Assembly (NCBI RefSeq): GCF_000742135.1
Contig: NZ_KN046818.1
Span: forward strand, 2,090,600-2,154,599
Direction of reading: 5' to 3'
DNA: 64,000 bases
Origin: Klebsiella pneumoniae
Lineage (GTDB): Bacteria > Pseudomonadota > Gammaproteobacteria > Enterobacterales > Enterobacteriaceae
The position numbers and the translations under genes were made by a program. Below are positions 19,077-29,237 of this stretch, one piece after another. Position 1 is the stretch's first letter; every line of letters starts with the position of its first letter. The notes under the pieces are model-generated. The model was not told the origin of the DNA and ran no database searches. It saw only the letters and a program-made list of their open reading frames with translations.

Positions 19077-19101
19077 CTCCTCCCGCAGGAAGCGAGAGGA
19101 G
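19077..19101. terminator. Bidirectional terminator-like hairpin
   Basis: CTCCTCCCGC pairs with GCGAGAGGAG around loop AGGAA with one mismatch, in the 36 bases between the convergent GFA-family gene and azoR. A run of four A residues on its left gives a short T tract for the minus strand. Confidence 0.6.
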
Positions 19102-19108
19102 TGAAATA

Positions 19109-19729
<621 letters not shown>

Positions 19730-19918
19730 TTAATGTGATTGACGGGTCAATGCCCTGGTGCTTGTTGACACTGTATTCACAATCGCGCCACAGAGATAGC
19801 GCAATATATCGAATCCTATGTTCAGATTATTTGAACAAGGCACGAATGACACAGATGTGGTACTCTAAGGCAATACTTCAAAAGAGATTTTCCCGGCAGA
19901 GCTCTGCCCGATAACGCT

Positions 19919-22900
19919 ATGACAGAACAACAAAAAATCACCTTCCCCCAGCTTTATCAACAGCTCGACGGCCTGATGCTGCGCGACAAAACGCGCTTTG
20001 CCCGCCGTCTGCACGGCGTGAAGAAGGTTAAAAATCCTGAATCGCAACAGGCCATTCTGCAGGAGATGGCTCTGGAGATAAGCCAGGCAGCCGGTAAAGT
20101 CCTGCTGCGCGAAGCGGCGCGTCCGGCCATCACCTATCCGGAAAACCTGCCGGTTAGCCAGAAAAAACAAGAGATTCTCGAGGCGGTGCGCGACCACCAG
20201 GTGGTGATCGTCGCCGGGGAGACCGGTTCGGGTAAAACCACCCAGCTGCCCAAAATCTGCATGGAGCTGGGCCGCGGGCTGAAAGGACTCATCGGCCATA
20301 CCCAGCCGCGTCGCCTGGCGGCGCGGACCGTCGCCAACCGTATTGCCGAAGAGCTGCAGAGCGAGCCGGGCGGCTGCATCGGCTATAAAGTCCGCTTCAG
20401 CGACCACGTCAGCGAAAACACCATGGTTAAGCTGATGACCGACGGTATCCTGCTGGCGGAGATCCAGCAGGATCGTCTATTGATGCAGTACGACACCATC
20501 ATTATCGATGAGGCGCACGAGCGCAGCCTGAATATTGACTTTCTGCTCGGCTATCTGAAAGAGCTCCTGCCGCGCCGCCCGGACCTGAAAATCATCATTA
20601 CCTCGGCGACCATCGACCCGGAACGTTTCTCAAAGCATTTCAATAATGCGCCGATTATCGAAGTCTCCGGGCGGACTTACCCGGTGGAAGTGCGCTATCG
20701 GCCGATAGTGGAAGAGGCGGACGATACCGAGCGCGATCAGTTACAGGCGATCTTTGATGCGGTTGACGAACTGGGGCGCGAAGGGCCCGGCGATATTCTG
20801 ATCTTTATGAGCGGTGAGCGGGAAATTCGCGATACCGCCGATGCGCTGAATAAGCTGGATCTGCGCCATACCGAAGTGCTGCCGCTGTACGCCCGCCTGT
20901 CCAACAGCGAGCAGAACCGCGTCTTCCAGCCGCACAGCGGACGACGCATCGTGCTGGCGACCAACGTGGCGGAAACCTCGCTGACCGTGCCGGGCATTAA
21001 ATACGTTATCGATCCCGGTACTGCGCGTATCAGCCGTTACAGCTACCGCACCAAGGTGCAGCGCCTGCCGATCGAGCCGGTTTCCCAGGCGTCCGCCAAC
21101 CAGCGTAAGGGCCGCTGCGGCCGCGTTTCGGAAGGGATCTGTATTCGTCTTTATTCAGAAGACGATTTCCTGTCGCGCCCGGAGTTTACCGACCCGGAGA
21201 TTCTGCGCACCAACCTGGCGTCGGTCATCCTGCAGATGACCGCCCTGGGCTTAGGCGATATCGCCGCCTTCCCGTTTGTCGAAGCGCCGGATAAGCGCAA
21301 TATCCAGGACGGCGTACGCCTGCTGGAAGAGCTGGGCGCCATCACCACCGATGCGCAGGCAACGGCTTATAAACTAACCCCGCTGGGCCGCCAGCTCAGC
21401 CAGCTACCGGTGGATCCGCGTCTGGCGCGCATGGTGCTGGAGGCGCAGAAGCACGGCTGCGTGCGGGAAGCGATGATCATCACCTCCGCGCTGTCGATCC
21501 AGGACCCGCGCGAGCGGCCGATGGACAAACAGCAGGCCTCTGACGAAAAACATCGCCGCTTCCACGATAAAGAGTCCGATTTCCTCGCCTTCGTCAATCT
21601 GTGGAACTACCTCGGCGAGCAGCAGAAGGCGCTGTCGTCGAATCAGTTCCGCCGCCAGTGCCGGGTCGATTTTCTTAACTATCTGCGCGTGCGCGAGTGG
21701 CAGGACATCTACACCCAGCTGCGCCAGGTGGTGAAAGAGCTTGGCCTGCCGATCAACAGTGAGCCGGCGGGATATCGCGAGATCCATACTGCGTTGCTGA
21801 CCGGTCTGCTGTCGCACATCGGCATGAAGGATGCCGATAAACAGGAGTATACCGGCGCCCGTAATGCGCGGTTCTCTATCTTCCCCGGCTCCGGTCTATT
21901 CAAGAAGCCGCCGAAGTGGACGATGGTGGCCGAGCTGGTCGAGACCAGCCGCCTGTGGGGGCGTATTGCCGCGCGCATTGAGCCGGAGTGGGTGGAGCCG
22001 GTAGCGCAGCACCTGATCAAGCGCTCATACAGTGAGCCGCACTGGGAGCGGTCGCAGGGCGCGGTGATGGCGACGGAAAAGGTCACCGTTTACGGCCTGC
22101 CGATCGTTGGCGCGCGTAAGGTCAACTACAGCCAGATCGACCCGGCGCTGTGCCGCGAACTGTTTATCCGCCACGCGCTGGTGGAGGGCGACTGGCAGAC
22201 GCGTCACGCCTTCTTCCGCGATAACCTGAAGCTGCGCGCGGAAATCGAAGAGCTGGAGCATAAGTCGCGCCGTCGCGACATCCTGGTTGATGACGAGACG
22301 CTGTTCGAGTTTTACGACCAGCGCATTAGCCACGATGTCATCTCCGCTCGCCACTTTGATAAGTGGTGGAAGCAGGCCAGCCGCGAAACGCCAGACTTGC
22401 TCAATTTTGAAAAGAGCATGCTGATTAAAGAGGGGGCGGAGCATGTCAGTAAACTGGACTACCCGAATTTCTGGCATCAGGGCAATCTTAAACTGCGTCT
22501 TAGCTATCAGTTTGAACCTGGCGCCGATGCCGATGGCGTAACGGTGCATATTCCGCTGCCGCTGCTCAACCAGGTGGAGGAGGCCGGATTTGAATGGCAG
22601 ATCCCTGGTCTGCGTCGCGAGCTCATTATCGCGCTGATAAAATCGCTGCCGAAGCCGGTACGGCGCAATTTCGTCCCGGCTCCCAACTATGCGGAAGCGT
22701 TTCTTGGCCGGGCGGCGCCGCTTGAGCTGCCGCTGCTCGATTCGCTGGAGCGCGAGCTGCGTAAGATGACCGGCGTGACCATCGACCGCGAAGCCTGGCA
22801 GTGGGATCAGGTGCCCGATCACCTGAAAATCACCTTCCGGGTGGTGGATGATAACAACAAGAAGCTGCAGGAAGGGCGCTCGCTGCAGGCGTTGAAAGAC

Positions 22901-23821
22901 GCCCTGAAGGGCAAAGTGCAGGAGACGCTGTCGGCGGTCGCTGATGACGGTATTGAGCAGAGCGGGCTGCATATCTGGAGCTTTGGCACCCTGGCGGAAA
23001 GTTACGAACAGAAGCGCGGTAACTATAAGGTGAAAGCCTGGCCGGCGCTGGTGGACGAGCGCGACAGCGTGGCCATCAAGCTGTTTGATAATCCACAGGA
23101 ACAGCAGCAGGCCATGTGGCGCGGTCTGCGTCGCCTGCTGCTGCTCAACATCCCGTCGCCGATTAAGTATCTGCACGAGAAATTACCGAATAAAGCCAAG
23201 CTTGGGCTCTACTTTAACCCGTACGGCAAAGTGCTGGATCTGATTGACGATTGCATCTCCTGCGGCGTTGATAAGCTTATCGACGAGGCGGGCGGTCCGG
23301 TGTGGACGGAAGAGGGCTTTAGTCAGCTGCACGATAAAGTGCGAGCCGAGCTCAACGACACGGTGGTGGAGATCGCTAAACAGGTCGAGCAGATCCTCAC
23401 CGCGGTGTTCAATATCAACAAACGGCTGAAAGGCCGGGTGGATATGACCATGGCGCTGGGGCTGTCGGATATCAAAGCGCAGATGGCGGGTCTGGTGTAT
23501 CGCGGCTTTGTCACCGGCAACGGTTTCCGCCGTCTTGGCGATACGCTGCGCTATCTGCAGGCGATTGAAAAGCGTCTGGAGAAGATGGCTATCGATCCGC
23601 ATCGCGATCGGGCGCAGATGCTTAAGGTGGAGAGCGTGCAGCAGGCGTGGCAGCAGTGGCTGAATAAGCTACCGCCGAACCGCCGTGAGGACGACGATGT
23701 CCGGGAGATCCGCTGGATGATCGAGGAGCTGCGGGTCAGCTTCTTCGCCCAGCAGCTGGGCACCCCGTATCCTATCTCGGACAAGCGAGTGTTGCAGGCG
23801 ATGGAGCAAATTACCCCATAG
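19919..23821 (+). CDS. hrpA: ATP-dependent RNA helicase HrpA
   Basis: A 1300-residue DEAH-box helicase, which in E. coli rescues stalled or collided ribosomes and processes some fimbrial mRNAs. The helicase core (about 80-420) has GETGSGKTTQ (motif I), DEAHERSLN (II), SATI (III) and QRKGRCGR (VI). It is followed by the winged-helix, ratchet and OB regions and the long C-terminal DUF3418 domain. The length agrees with E. coli HrpA (1300), with no sign of truncation. It is a single-gene unit divergent from azoR and ends before a REP element. Confidence 0.97.
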   Translation: MTEQQKITFPQLYQQLDGLMLRDKTRFARRLHGVKKVKNPESQQAILQEMALEISQAAGKVLLREAARPAITYPENLPVSQKKQEILEAVRDHQVVIVAGETGSGKTTQLPKICMELGRGLKGLIGHTQPRRLAARTVANRIAEELQSEPGGCIGYKVRFSDHVSENTMVKLMTDGILLAEIQQDRLLMQYDTIIIDEAHERSLNIDFLLGYLKELLPRRPDLKIIITSATIDPERFSKHFNNAPIIEVSGRTYPVEVRYRPIVEEADDTERDQLQAIFDAVDELGREGPGDILIFMSGEREIRDTADALNKLDLRHTEVLPLYARLSNSEQNRVFQPHSGRRIVLATNVAETSLTVPGIKYVIDPGTARISRYSYRTKVQRLPIEPVSQASANQRKGRCGRVSEGICIRLYSEDDFLSRPEFTDPEILRTNLASVILQMTALGLGDIAAFPFVEAPDKRNIQDGVRLLEELGAITTDAQATAYKLTPLGRQLSQLPVDPRLARMVLEAQKHGCVREAMIITSALSIQDPRERPMDKQQASDEKHRRFHDKESDFLAFVNLWNYLGEQQKALSSNQFRRQCRVDFLNYLRVREWQDIYTQLRQVVKELGLPINSEPAGYREIHTALLTGLLSHIGMKDADKQEYTGARNARFSIFPGSGLFKKPPKWTMVAELVETSRLWGRIAARIEPEWVEPVAQHLIKRSYSEPHWERSQGAVMATEKVTVYGLPIVGARKVNYSQIDPALCRELFIRHALVEGDWQTRHAFFRDNLKLRAEIEELEHKSRRRDILVDDETLFEFYDQRISHDVISARHFDKWWKQASRETPDLLNFEKSMLIKEGAEHVSKLDYPNFWHQGNLKLRLSYQFEPGADADGVTVHIPLPLLNQVEEAGFEWQIPGLRRELIIALIKSLPKPVRRNFVPAPNYAEAFLGRAAPLELPLLDSLERELRKMTGVTIDREAWQWDQVPDHLKITFRVVDDNNKKLQEGRSLQALKDALKGKVQETLSAVADDGIEQSGLHIWSFGTLAESYEQKRGNYKVKAWPALVDERDSVAIKLFDNPQEQQQAMWRGLRRLLLLNIPSPIKYLHEKLPNKAKLGLYFNPYGKVLDLIDDCISCGVDKLIDEAGGPVWTEEGFSQLHDKVRAELNDTVVEIAKQVEQILTAVFNINKRLKGRVDMTMALGLSDIKAQMAGLVYRGFVTGNGFRRLGDTLRYLQAIEKRLEKMAIDPHRDRAQMLKVESVQQAWQQWLNKLPPNRREDDDVREIRWMIEELRVSFFAQQLGTPYPISDKRVLQAMEQITP

Positions 23822-23834
23822 CCTGGCTGGTTGT

Positions 23835-23864
23835 CCCCGGTGGCGCTGCGCTTACCGGGGCTAC
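23835..23864. repeat. REP element between hrpA and an O-methyltransferase gene
   Basis: CCCCGG and CCGGGG arms around TGGCGCTGCGCTTA fit the REP consensus. It fills most of the 60-base gap between two convergent genes and could act as a mRNA 3' end. Confidence 0.7.
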
Positions 23865-23881
23865 TGGTCAGGCGTCCACGC

Positions 23882-24556
23882 TTAAGCGTTTACCCACGCC
23901 AGAGTAAAGCCGTCCCAGCCTTTAGTGCCCACGGTTTGCAGCGCCGTTGCCGTCAACCGTGGCTCGGCGCCCATCATCTCAATGAACTGACGCACACCCT
24001 GAACGCGCTCGTCGGCGCTCTGTGGGTTGACCACTTCGCCGTCGCGTACCACGTTATCGCCAATAATTAAGGTTCCTGGGCGGGAATAACGTAGCGCCCA
24101 GCGCAGATAATGGGGGTTATTCGGCTTATCGGCATCGATGAAGATCAGATCGAAAGCGGGACATTCGCCAAGCGACTCCAGGGACTGTAGCGCGGGTCCC
24201 TCCCGTAGCGTGACCCGCTGGTCAACGCCCGCCAGCTGCAGATTCTCCCGCGCCACCTGGGCATGATGCGCGTCGGCCTCCAGGGTGAGGAGTTGGCCGT
24301 CTGCAGGAAGCTCGCGCGCCATCCAGATGGTGCTATAGCCGCCGAGGGTGCCGATCTCCAGTATCCGCTTAGCCTGGGTTAGCCGTACCAGCAGGGCGAG
24401 AAACTGACCCTGATTGGCGGCGACATCGTGTGCCGGGAGCCCGGCACGATGGTTGTTTTCCAGTACCCGATCGAGTACAGGATCGCCGGGAATTAAGGCC
24501 TTAATCAAATAATTGTCTACTGCCGACCACTGTTGTTGCATATGACGCTTCCCCAT
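23882..24556 (-). CDS. Metal-dependent class I SAM O-methyltransferase (CCoAOMT/catechol-OMT type)
   Basis: A 224-residue methyltransferase. The SAM-binding motif is ILEIGTLGGYSTIW, a Glu in LLTLEADAHHAQVA would hold the SAM ribose, and FIDADKPNN together with IIGDNVVRDG gives the divalent-metal Asp/Asp/Asn set of the caffeoyl-CoA and catechol O-methyltransferase group. Such enzymes methylate catechol-like hydroxyls. The ATG at 24556 touches the stop codon of the upstream outer-membrane factor gene and has AGGGAG before it; a second start five codons in (MQQQWSAV) is possible. It is the last gene of a MarR-controlled efflux operon, which suggests it modifies the compound exported or sensed; this is inference. 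Confidence 0.85.
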   Translation of the reverse strand: MGKRHMQQQWSAVDNYLIKALIPGDPVLDRVLENNHRAGLPAHDVAANQGQFLALLVRLTQAKRILEIGTLGGYSTIWMARELPADGQLLTLEADAHHAQVARENLQLAGVDQRVTLREGPALQSLESLGECPAFDLIFIDADKPNNPHYLRWALRYSRPGTLIIGDNVVRDGEVVNPQSADERVQGVRQFIEMMGAEPRLTATALQTVGTKGWDGFTLAWVNA

Positions 24557-25936
24557 TTAGCTCCCTGATGAGTCAGACCAGCCGCCTCCCAGCGCCCGGT
24601 ACAGATCGATCTGCGCCAGCAGCAGGTTGTTCTTCACCTGCACCACGCTAAGCTGGGTGGAGAACAGCGTTCGCTGGGCATCAAGCACATCCAGATAAGA
24701 AGAGTAGCCGTTACGGTAGCGGTTTTGTGCAATACGTAAGGTTTCCTGGGCAACGGTCTCTTGTTCCTGAAGCTCGGATAACTGTTCGCCATAGCGACTG
24801 ATGGCGTCCAGGCTGTCATTGACCTCTTTGAACGCGCTGCGCACCGTTTTCTCATAGCTATAGAGCGCCTGGTTGCGCTGGGCCATGGAGACGTCCACCT
24901 GGGCATTTAACGCCTGGCGGTTTAGCAGCGGCGCCAGAATACTGCCGCCAAGACTCCACAGCCGCAGCGGGTTATCCAGCAGATCCGGCAGCGTCCGGTC
25001 CTGCAGGCTGCCGGTAGCGGTCAGGTTAATAGAGGGCAGCAGCTGCGCCTGCGACGAGGTCAGCGTGGCGTCGGCGGCCACCAGCTGGCGCTCGGCCTGA
25101 GCGATGTCCGGACGGCGGTTGAGCAAGGTGGACGGCAGCTGCGACGGCAGACGCAGCGGGGTAAGCTGGGCGAACTCGCCGCGTTTTACCGCGCCAGGGT
25201 TATCGCCGAGCAGCACGCTGAGCGCATTTTCCTGCTGCGCAATCTGGTGCTGTAGCGGCGGGATCTGCGCCCGCGTTGACCGCAGCTCCGAATCCGCCTG
25301 CATCAGCTCAAGGCGTGAAGTATACCCGGTTTCAAACTGACGTTTGGCCAGGCGCCACGCGTCTTCCCTTGATGTTAGCGTCTGCTGGGTCACCCGCAGC
25401 TGCTCATCCAGCGACAGCAGCGTGACGTAGCCAACGGCCACCGAGCTGGCGACGCTCAAATTGGCGGCGGCGGCGGCGGCTTTCTGCGCCTCAAGGCTGG
25501 CCCCGGCGGCGTTGGCCGCGCTGCGGTTCGCTCCCCAGATATCGACATCATAGCTGGCGGTCAGGCCGCCCTTATACAGTGTGCTGTGGATCGGCAGGCC
25601 GGTGGCGGCGGACTGCGTCCGGGCGCGGGTGCCGGTGAGGCTGGCGTCCAGTGACGGAAACAGGCTGCTGTCGGCGGCGTAAGCGCGCGCCTGATACTCA
25701 TTCACCCGCTCGCGGGCGATCAGCACATCGCTGTTATAGCGCAGCGCCTGGTCGACATACTGATTGAGGGTACTGTCATGAAAATTGCGCCACCATACGC
25801 CCTCCACCGGGCTGGCCGGGCCAACGTCGGCCCGCCAGGCGGCAGGAATGGTCAGGGTCGGCTGCGCGCGTTGCACATCGGCGGATTGACAGCCGACCAG
25901 CGCCAGAACGATAGCAAGGGCGACCGGGCGGATCAT
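24557..25936 (-). CDS. Efflux outer-membrane factor lipoprotein (NodT/OprM-TolC family)
   Basis: A 459-residue outer-membrane channel subunit. The signal sequence ends in a lipobox, ALVGCQSAD, so Cys16 should be lipid-modified. Two OEP repeats follow, typical of trimeric TolC-like exit ducts, with alanine-rich coiled-coil helices such as AANLSVASSVAVGYVTLL. It overlaps the adaptor gene upstream by four bases (ATGA) and touches the methyltransferase gene downstream. Having its own outer-membrane partner means the pump need not rely on TolC. Confidence 0.88.
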   Translation of the reverse strand: MIRPVALAIVLALVGCQSADVQRAQPTLTIPAAWRADVGPASPVEGVWWRNFHDSTLNQYVDQALRYNSDVLIARERVNEYQARAYAADSSLFPSLDASLTGTRARTQSAATGLPIHSTLYKGGLTASYDVDIWGANRSAANAAGASLEAQKAAAAAANLSVASSVAVGYVTLLSLDEQLRVTQQTLTSREDAWRLAKRQFETGYTSRLELMQADSELRSTRAQIPPLQHQIAQQENALSVLLGDNPGAVKRGEFAQLTPLRLPSQLPSTLLNRRPDIAQAERQLVAADATLTSSQAQLLPSINLTATGSLQDRTLPDLLDNPLRLWSLGGSILAPLLNRQALNAQVDVSMAQRNQALYSYEKTVRSAFKEVNDSLDAISRYGEQLSELQEQETVAQETLRIAQNRYRNGYSSYLDVLDAQRTLFSTQLSVVQVKNNLLLAQIDLYRALGGGWSDSSGS

Positions 25937-27018
25937 GGTTGTTTCTCCGCACGGGTATCAATAGTCACCTGCACCGACATCCCCGGCCGCAGGCGTTCGC
26001 TGTTGTTTTGCCCGTCGTTGACCGTAATACGCACCGGGATGCGCTGGGCGATCTTGACGAAATTGCCGGTGGCGTTGTCCGGAGAGATGGCGCTGAACTC
26101 CACCCCGGTCGCCGGGGAGATACTCTGCACCTTGCCGTGGAAGGTCTCGCCGTTGAGCGCGTCTACGGTGAAGGTGACCGGCTGGCCAACGCGTACTTCG
26201 GCCAGCTGGGTCTCTTTGAGGTTGGCAATCACCCAGTGCTGCGGCGGAACCAGCGAGGTCAGATGGGTTCCGGCGCTGACATAGGCGCCAAGACGCACCG
26301 AGATCTGCCCCAGCTGGCCGCCGGTGGGGGCGATAATCTGGGTATTCTGCAGGTCGATCTGCGCCAGCTCAAGCGCCGCTTTGGCGCTGGCCACGTCGGC
26401 CTCCAGCGAATCGCGATTGACGATGGTCGATTCACGGTCCTGGCGCGACATCTCCAGCGCCGCTTTCGCCTGCTCAATATCCGCCGCCCCTTGCGCCGCG
26501 CTGGCCCGCGCCGAATCACGTTCGCGGATCGACAGCGAACCGTCGGCGGTTAACTGCTGGATGCGTTTTAAATCGGCCTGGATTTTCAGATTCTGCGCGC
26601 GGGCGTTTTGCAGCGCGGCTTCATTCTTGGCGATCGTCGCCTCGGCGCTTTTGCGCTGTTGCAGGTTATTGCGCAGCGCGGCCTCTTTCATCGCCAGGGT
26701 AGCCTGGGCCTGATGCACCCGCTGTTTATAGATGCGATCGTCTATCTGGAACAGCACCTCGCCCGGCTGGACAATCGCGAAATCTTTGACGTTGACGGCG
26801 GTGATATAGCCGTTGACCTGCGGGCTAATAAAGGTGGTCTGCCCGCGCACATAGGCGTTGTCGGTAAACTGGCTATGGCGAGTGAACGGCGGCAGTTGCC
26901 AGGCGTAGAGGATCACCAGCACGCCGACGAGGCCTATCGCCGCGGCAGTAAAAATGGAAACCACGCGAATATTATTCCGGGTGTTGGCCTGTTGTTTGGC
27001 CGCATCCTGCTGACTCAT
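25933..27018 (-). CDS. HlyD/EmrA-type periplasmic adaptor (membrane fusion) protein
   Basis: A 361-residue adaptor with one N-terminal transmembrane helix (FTAAAIGLVGVLVILYAW, about residues 24-42). Next comes the barrel-sandwich segment TDNAYVRGQTTFISPQVNGY, a long alpha-helical hairpin (about 95-205, rich in Ala, Gln and Lys), and the second half VIAPTGGQLGQISV-like with a beta-barrel. This is the EmrA/MdtN arrangement that joins an MFS pump to an outer-membrane duct. It lies 28 bases after the MFS gene and overlaps the OMF gene by four bases. Confidence 0.9.
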   Translation of the reverse strand: MSQQDAAKQQANTRNNIRVVSIFTAAAIGLVGVLVILYAWQLPPFTRHSQFTDNAYVRGQTTFISPQVNGYITAVNVKDFAIVQPGEVLFQIDDRIYKQRVHQAQATLAMKEAALRNNLQQRKSAEATIAKNEAALQNARAQNLKIQADLKRIQQLTADGSLSIRERDSARASAAQGAADIEQAKAALEMSRQDRESTIVNRDSLEADVASAKAALELAQIDLQNTQIIAPTGGQLGQISVRLGAYVSAGTHLTSLVPPQHWVIANLKETQLAEVRVGQPVTFTVDALNGETFHGKVQSISPATGVEFSAISPDNATGNFVKIAQRIPVRITVNDGQNNSERLRPGMSVQVTIDTRAEKQP

Positions 27019-27046
27019 AACGACTCCAGAGATGAAATGATGATAA

Positions 27047-28699
27047 TTATTTGCTGCCGGTAGCGCGTTGCAACGCGATACGGGCAGTCAGTCGTAAGCG
27101 AATTAAGCGCCAGAAAACCCACACTAGTGTCCCGGCGGAGATCGCCGCCGTCAGCAGATAGGTATCATTCCAGGCGAGAATATTGGCCTGCAACGTCGCG
27201 GCGTTTTGCAGCAGGGTGGTGGCCTGAACGTTGAGCAGCGTACTGTCGCCAATCTGGCTCTGATACATCTGGCTGTACTGCTGCAGCCGCTCGACGATCA
27301 GCGGGTTCAGGGTGGTTATCTGGTCCGCCAGCTGGCTGGAGTGGAATTTCTCACGCCAGGTCTGGAAGGTGCCGAGGATCGCCGAGCCGAGCAGCCCGCC
27401 AATGTTCTGGCTCATGCCGAACAGCACCGAGAAGCTGACCAGGTTGCGCGGGTCGGCAAACACGCCGCCAATCCCGGCGAGCATCGCCGGGGCCAGAAAG
27501 AAGGCGCTGCCGAAGCCGAGTAAAAACTGGCTGAACATTAATTGTTCCGGACGGGTGAGGGCGTTGGACTGGCTGTCGAGCAGCGAGGCTATCATGATCA
27601 GCGCCAGCGCGGTGGCGGTCGGCCAGTAGAGCTTCTGCGGGTTGAGCGTCAGACAGCTGGCAATGATCCCGCACAGAATACCGGCGAAAATCGACCACGC
27701 GAGGTTAGTCATCTGTTCGTTTTGCAGGCCAACGTACTGCAGCCAGCCGATGACCCCGGTGTTCTGCTCCGCCAGCACGATGCGGAACAACAGCATAATC
27801 AGGCCCAGACGCACGATGCTGCCGCTGGAGAGCCATTTGGTATTGAGCAGGGGGTTGCTGCGGTTATGCTCGAAGGTAATCGCAGCGACGATCAGTATTA
27901 CCGCCGCCGCCAGCGCCCAGCCGATCCACGGCGCTTCAAACCACCACTCGAGCCGCCCCAGCGACAGCACGGCGCACACCAGCGCCATGCCGGGCGCCAG
28001 CAGAAAGAAGGTAATGAAATCCTTTTTTTCAAACACTTTTTTACGATCGCTTGGCGGCAGTTTTAGCGCGATGACGCAGGCCAGCGACACCAGCGCCAGG
28101 CCCAGTTCAAAGAAGTAGATACCGCGCCATTCATCGGTCTGCAGCAGTTCGGTGGAAAAGAGGCGCGCCAGGGGAATGGCCAGCGACGAGCCGGTGATGC
28201 CGATAGTCAGCCCTTTCAGGCGATGGCGCGCAGGCCAGGCCTGTACCTGGTAGTAAATCCCCAGCGAGCTGAGCGCCGCGGCCACCATGCCATGGGCGGC
28301 GCGAACCATCATCGCTGAGCTGAGATCGTTGACGAAGAGGTGGAAAAAGGTGACCAGCACATAGAGCACCAGAAAGCCTTCGGTGAAAGCGCGCAGGCCA
28401 AACTGCTGGCGGAATTTCACCAGCAGCAGGTTGATGGAGACGTTGGTCATCACGTATACCGCCGGCAGCCAGGCGATTTCTGTCGACCAGGCGGCGAAGG
28501 TACCCTGCAGCAGCTGCAGGTTGGCGGTGACCACTGCGTTGCCCAGCGCGCCGGTGAGACATACCAGCAGACCGACCACGCCGTAGGCAAGGCGTTTCGC
28601 CGGACTGTGCAGCGGCGTCGACGGCGAACCGAGCAGAGCCGGTTTTTCATGCGGCGCCCAGTCATGCGGGGCGTAGGGGTTATCCTGGCGACGGGGCAT
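27047..28699 (-). CDS. MFS drug:H+ antiporter-like efflux pump (DHA2/EmrB-like, 14 TM)
   Basis: A 550-residue major facilitator. The hydrophobic pattern gives about 14 membrane helices, with a soluble C-terminal loop rich in Gln (SQMYQSQIGDST) and a last helix near TLVWVFWRLIRL. It has a long N-terminal cytoplasmic tail (about 35 residues) ahead of the first helix. The combination with HlyD and OMF genes identifies an EmrAB-TolC-like tripartite pump. The substrate is unknown. The start overlaps the marR stop by one base (TAATG). Confidence 0.88.
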   Translation of the reverse strand: MPRRQDNPYAPHDWAPHEKPALLGSPSTPLHSPAKRLAYGVVGLLVCLTGALGNAVVTANLQLLQGTFAAWSTEIAWLPAVYVMTNVSINLLLVKFRQQFGLRAFTEGFLVLYVLVTFFHLFVNDLSSAMMVRAAHGMVAAALSSLGIYYQVQAWPARHRLKGLTIGITGSSLAIPLARLFSTELLQTDEWRGIYFFELGLALVSLACVIALKLPPSDRKKVFEKKDFITFFLLAPGMALVCAVLSLGRLEWWFEAPWIGWALAAAVILIVAAITFEHNRSNPLLNTKWLSSGSIVRLGLIMLLFRIVLAEQNTGVIGWLQYVGLQNEQMTNLAWSIFAGILCGIIASCLTLNPQKLYWPTATALALIMIASLLDSQSNALTRPEQLMFSQFLLGFGSAFFLAPAMLAGIGGVFADPRNLVSFSVLFGMSQNIGGLLGSAILGTFQTWREKFHSSQLADQITTLNPLIVERLQQYSQMYQSQIGDSTLLNVQATTLLQNAATLQANILAWNDTYLLTAAISAGTLVWVFWRLIRLRLTARIALQRATGSK

Positions 28700-29130
28700 T
28701 ATTTCTTCTCCACTTCGCGCAACAGCTTTTCCAGCACCCGTTGGGTTTGCTCCTGCTCCTGTGGGGTAATCGCCGTCAGGATCTCTTCGCGCAGATCGTC
28801 AGCCACCGTTTTGACCTGTTCATAGAGGGCCTTCCCTTTGTCGGTGACCACCAGCAGTCGCTTACGTTTGTCGCTAGCGGTGGTGATGCGCTCAACCAGT
28901 CCGAGGGCGACCAGACGATGGATCAACGGCACAATGGTCGGGCTCTCCACCCCCAGCTCCTGCGCCAGTTCGCTTTGCGACAGCGGCTGCTGGTGGCGGG
29001 CGATGGACGCTACCGCCACCCAGCTGGCCTGGCTGAGACCGAGATTTTTCAGCCGACGATTGACCGCCAGCCGCCAGTGGTGCGCGGTGAGGTATAAAAG
29101 ATGAGAGAAGGTAAGCTGTCGATTGTCCAT
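28699..29130 (-). CDS. MarR-family transcriptional regulator
   Basis: A 143-residue winged-helix regulator. The recognition part is SQSELAQELGVESPTIVPLIHRLVALGLVERI, and the wing follows at TTASDKRKRLLVVTDKG. N- and C-terminal helices would form the dimer. It is first in the operon that encodes the MFS, HlyD, OMF and methyltransferase genes, and a perfect palindrome lies just upstream of its start. By analogy with MarR and EmrR it should repress the operon until a phenolic or drug-like ligand binds; the ligand is not known. Confidence 0.9.
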   Translation of the reverse strand: MDNRQLTFSHLLYLTAHHWRLAVNRRLKNLGLSQASWVAVASIARHQQPLSQSELAQELGVESPTIVPLIHRLVALGLVERITTASDKRKRLLVVTDKGKALYEQVKTVADDLREEILTAITPQEQEQTQRVLEKLLREVEKK

Positions 29131-29145
29131 AGGTCGTCTGTCAAT

Positions 29146-29165
29146 ATCGTTAGAGCTCTAACGAT
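29146..29165. promoter_or_regulatory. Perfect 20-bp palindrome, probable MarR operator
   Basis: ATCGTTAGAGCTCTAACGAT is perfectly self-complementary and centred about 25 bases before the marR start. Size, symmetry and position fit an autoregulatory MarR-family operator. Confidence 0.75.
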
Positions 29166-29237
29166 TTTATGCCGGATAACCGCCGGAGTTCAAGATGAAA
29201 GATAGAAATTGGTTAACGGTATGTACGTTAATTGTAG

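Noticed and set aside
22025-23176. A 383-codon frame on the minus strand inside hrpA.
   Set aside because: It is a shadow of the GC-rich hrpA frame; the plus-strand protein is clearly the real one.
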